This document shows, in pieces, positions 12,193 through 12,357 of a stretch of 12,357 nt of DNA. The stretch is from Planctomycetota bacterium (GTDB lineage: Bacteria > Planctomycetota > Planctomycetia > Pirellulales > Pirellulaceae): positions 1-12,357 of the forward strand of contig JAPLNJ010000971.1 in assembly GCA_026692885.1 (NCBI GenBank), read 5' to 3'. Both the position numbers and the translations under genes were made by a program. The number at the start of each line of letters is the position of its first letter. Positions within the stretch are counted from its first letter, which is position 1. The notes beneath the pieces are model-generated. The model was not told the origin of the DNA, did no database searches, and saw only the letters and a list, made by a program, of their open reading frames with translations.

Positions 12193-12357
12193 CTAGTCGA
12201 GGGAAGCAGCCCTTGGCCCGGGCGCAGGAACGGGTTCGTAGGTCAGACGCTGGTTGCTAGCGGGGCAGAACGGCACCGGGGTGAGAACGGAGAGATCGGA
12301 CGCGTCTGGAGCCAAGTCGCCAACCGGTCGTCCTCGCTGATCACGGCGGCACGAATC
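12193..12357 (-). CDS. Possible C-terminal fragment of an unidentified gene, cut by the window edge
   Basis: On the reverse strand a frame is open from the right edge to a TAG at 12195-12193, giving 54 residues ending PAPGPRAASLD. A second reverse frame, from 12356 to a TGA at 12245-12243 (AAVISEDDRLATWLQTRP), is also coding-like, so the correct frame is unsettled. I recognise no family in either. Confidence 0.2.
   Translation of the reverse strand, partial: DSCRRDQRGRPVGDLAPDASDLSVLTPVPFCPASNQRLTYEPVPAPGPRAASLD

Noticed and set aside
12100..12357. Right attachment site of the element
   Set aside because: GGGTTCG near 12226 matches only seven bases of the tRNA-Asp 3' region, too short to call a repeat of the attachment core.

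Overview
The window looks like chromosomal DNA of a GC-rich planctomycete, probably from the Pirellulales. This is inferred from several things. There are twin-arginine-exported sugar-type oxidoreductases (Gfo/Idh/MocA and aldo/keto reductase). Shine-Dalgarno sites are weak or absent before many genes. Short palindromic repeats lie between genes, and there is a family of small DWY...EVA-type helix-turn-helix proteins next to a tyrosine recombinase and an MT-A70 methyltransferase. No species can be named from the sequence alone.

Left part (1-7400): ordinary chromosomal genes broken up by repeats. moaE and moaA (molybdenum cofactor synthesis) run forward, followed by a short-chain dehydrogenase. 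Two 96-bp palindromic elements with a shared centre follow moaE and moaA. A pair of GGCTC/GAGCC hairpins follows the dehydrogenase. Next comes a reverse-strand pair, an extended-SDR sugar-nucleotide epimerase/dehydratase and a Tat-exported Gfo/Idh/MocA oxidoreductase. Divergent from these is a Tat-exported aldo/keto-reductase-like protein that seems to have lost its catalytic tetrad. A membrane-anchored TPR protein ends this part.

Middle (7400-9000): a tRNA-Asp(GTC) gene with a clear promoter and a Rho-independent terminator, then a complete tyrosine recombinase read in the same direction. This is the usual left end of an integrated element that uses a tRNA as its attachment site. The far attachment site is not in the window.

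Right part (9000-12357): the most unusual region. On the reverse strand, running toward the integrase, is a tandem series of paralogous small excisionase/MerR-like helix-turn-helix genes. Four are intact (9065-9328, 9389-9598, 10541-10894, 11458-11748). Three are visibly decayed (9636-9784, 10372-10529, 11260-11446). A complete MT-A70 adenine methyltransferase gene (9794-10423) lies between two of the decayed copies, and its N-terminus is built from the remains of one of them. Two units of the array also carry a conserved leader and a roughly 100-bp palindrome upstream of the gene, at an offset of about 856 bp, so whole modules have been duplicated. The pattern suggests an integrative element whose excision/regulatory gene has been repeatedly duplicated, edited and inactivated. 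The function of the array is not known from the sequence. Beyond it are one 38-codon ORF with a strong ribosome binding site and an unassigned edge region.
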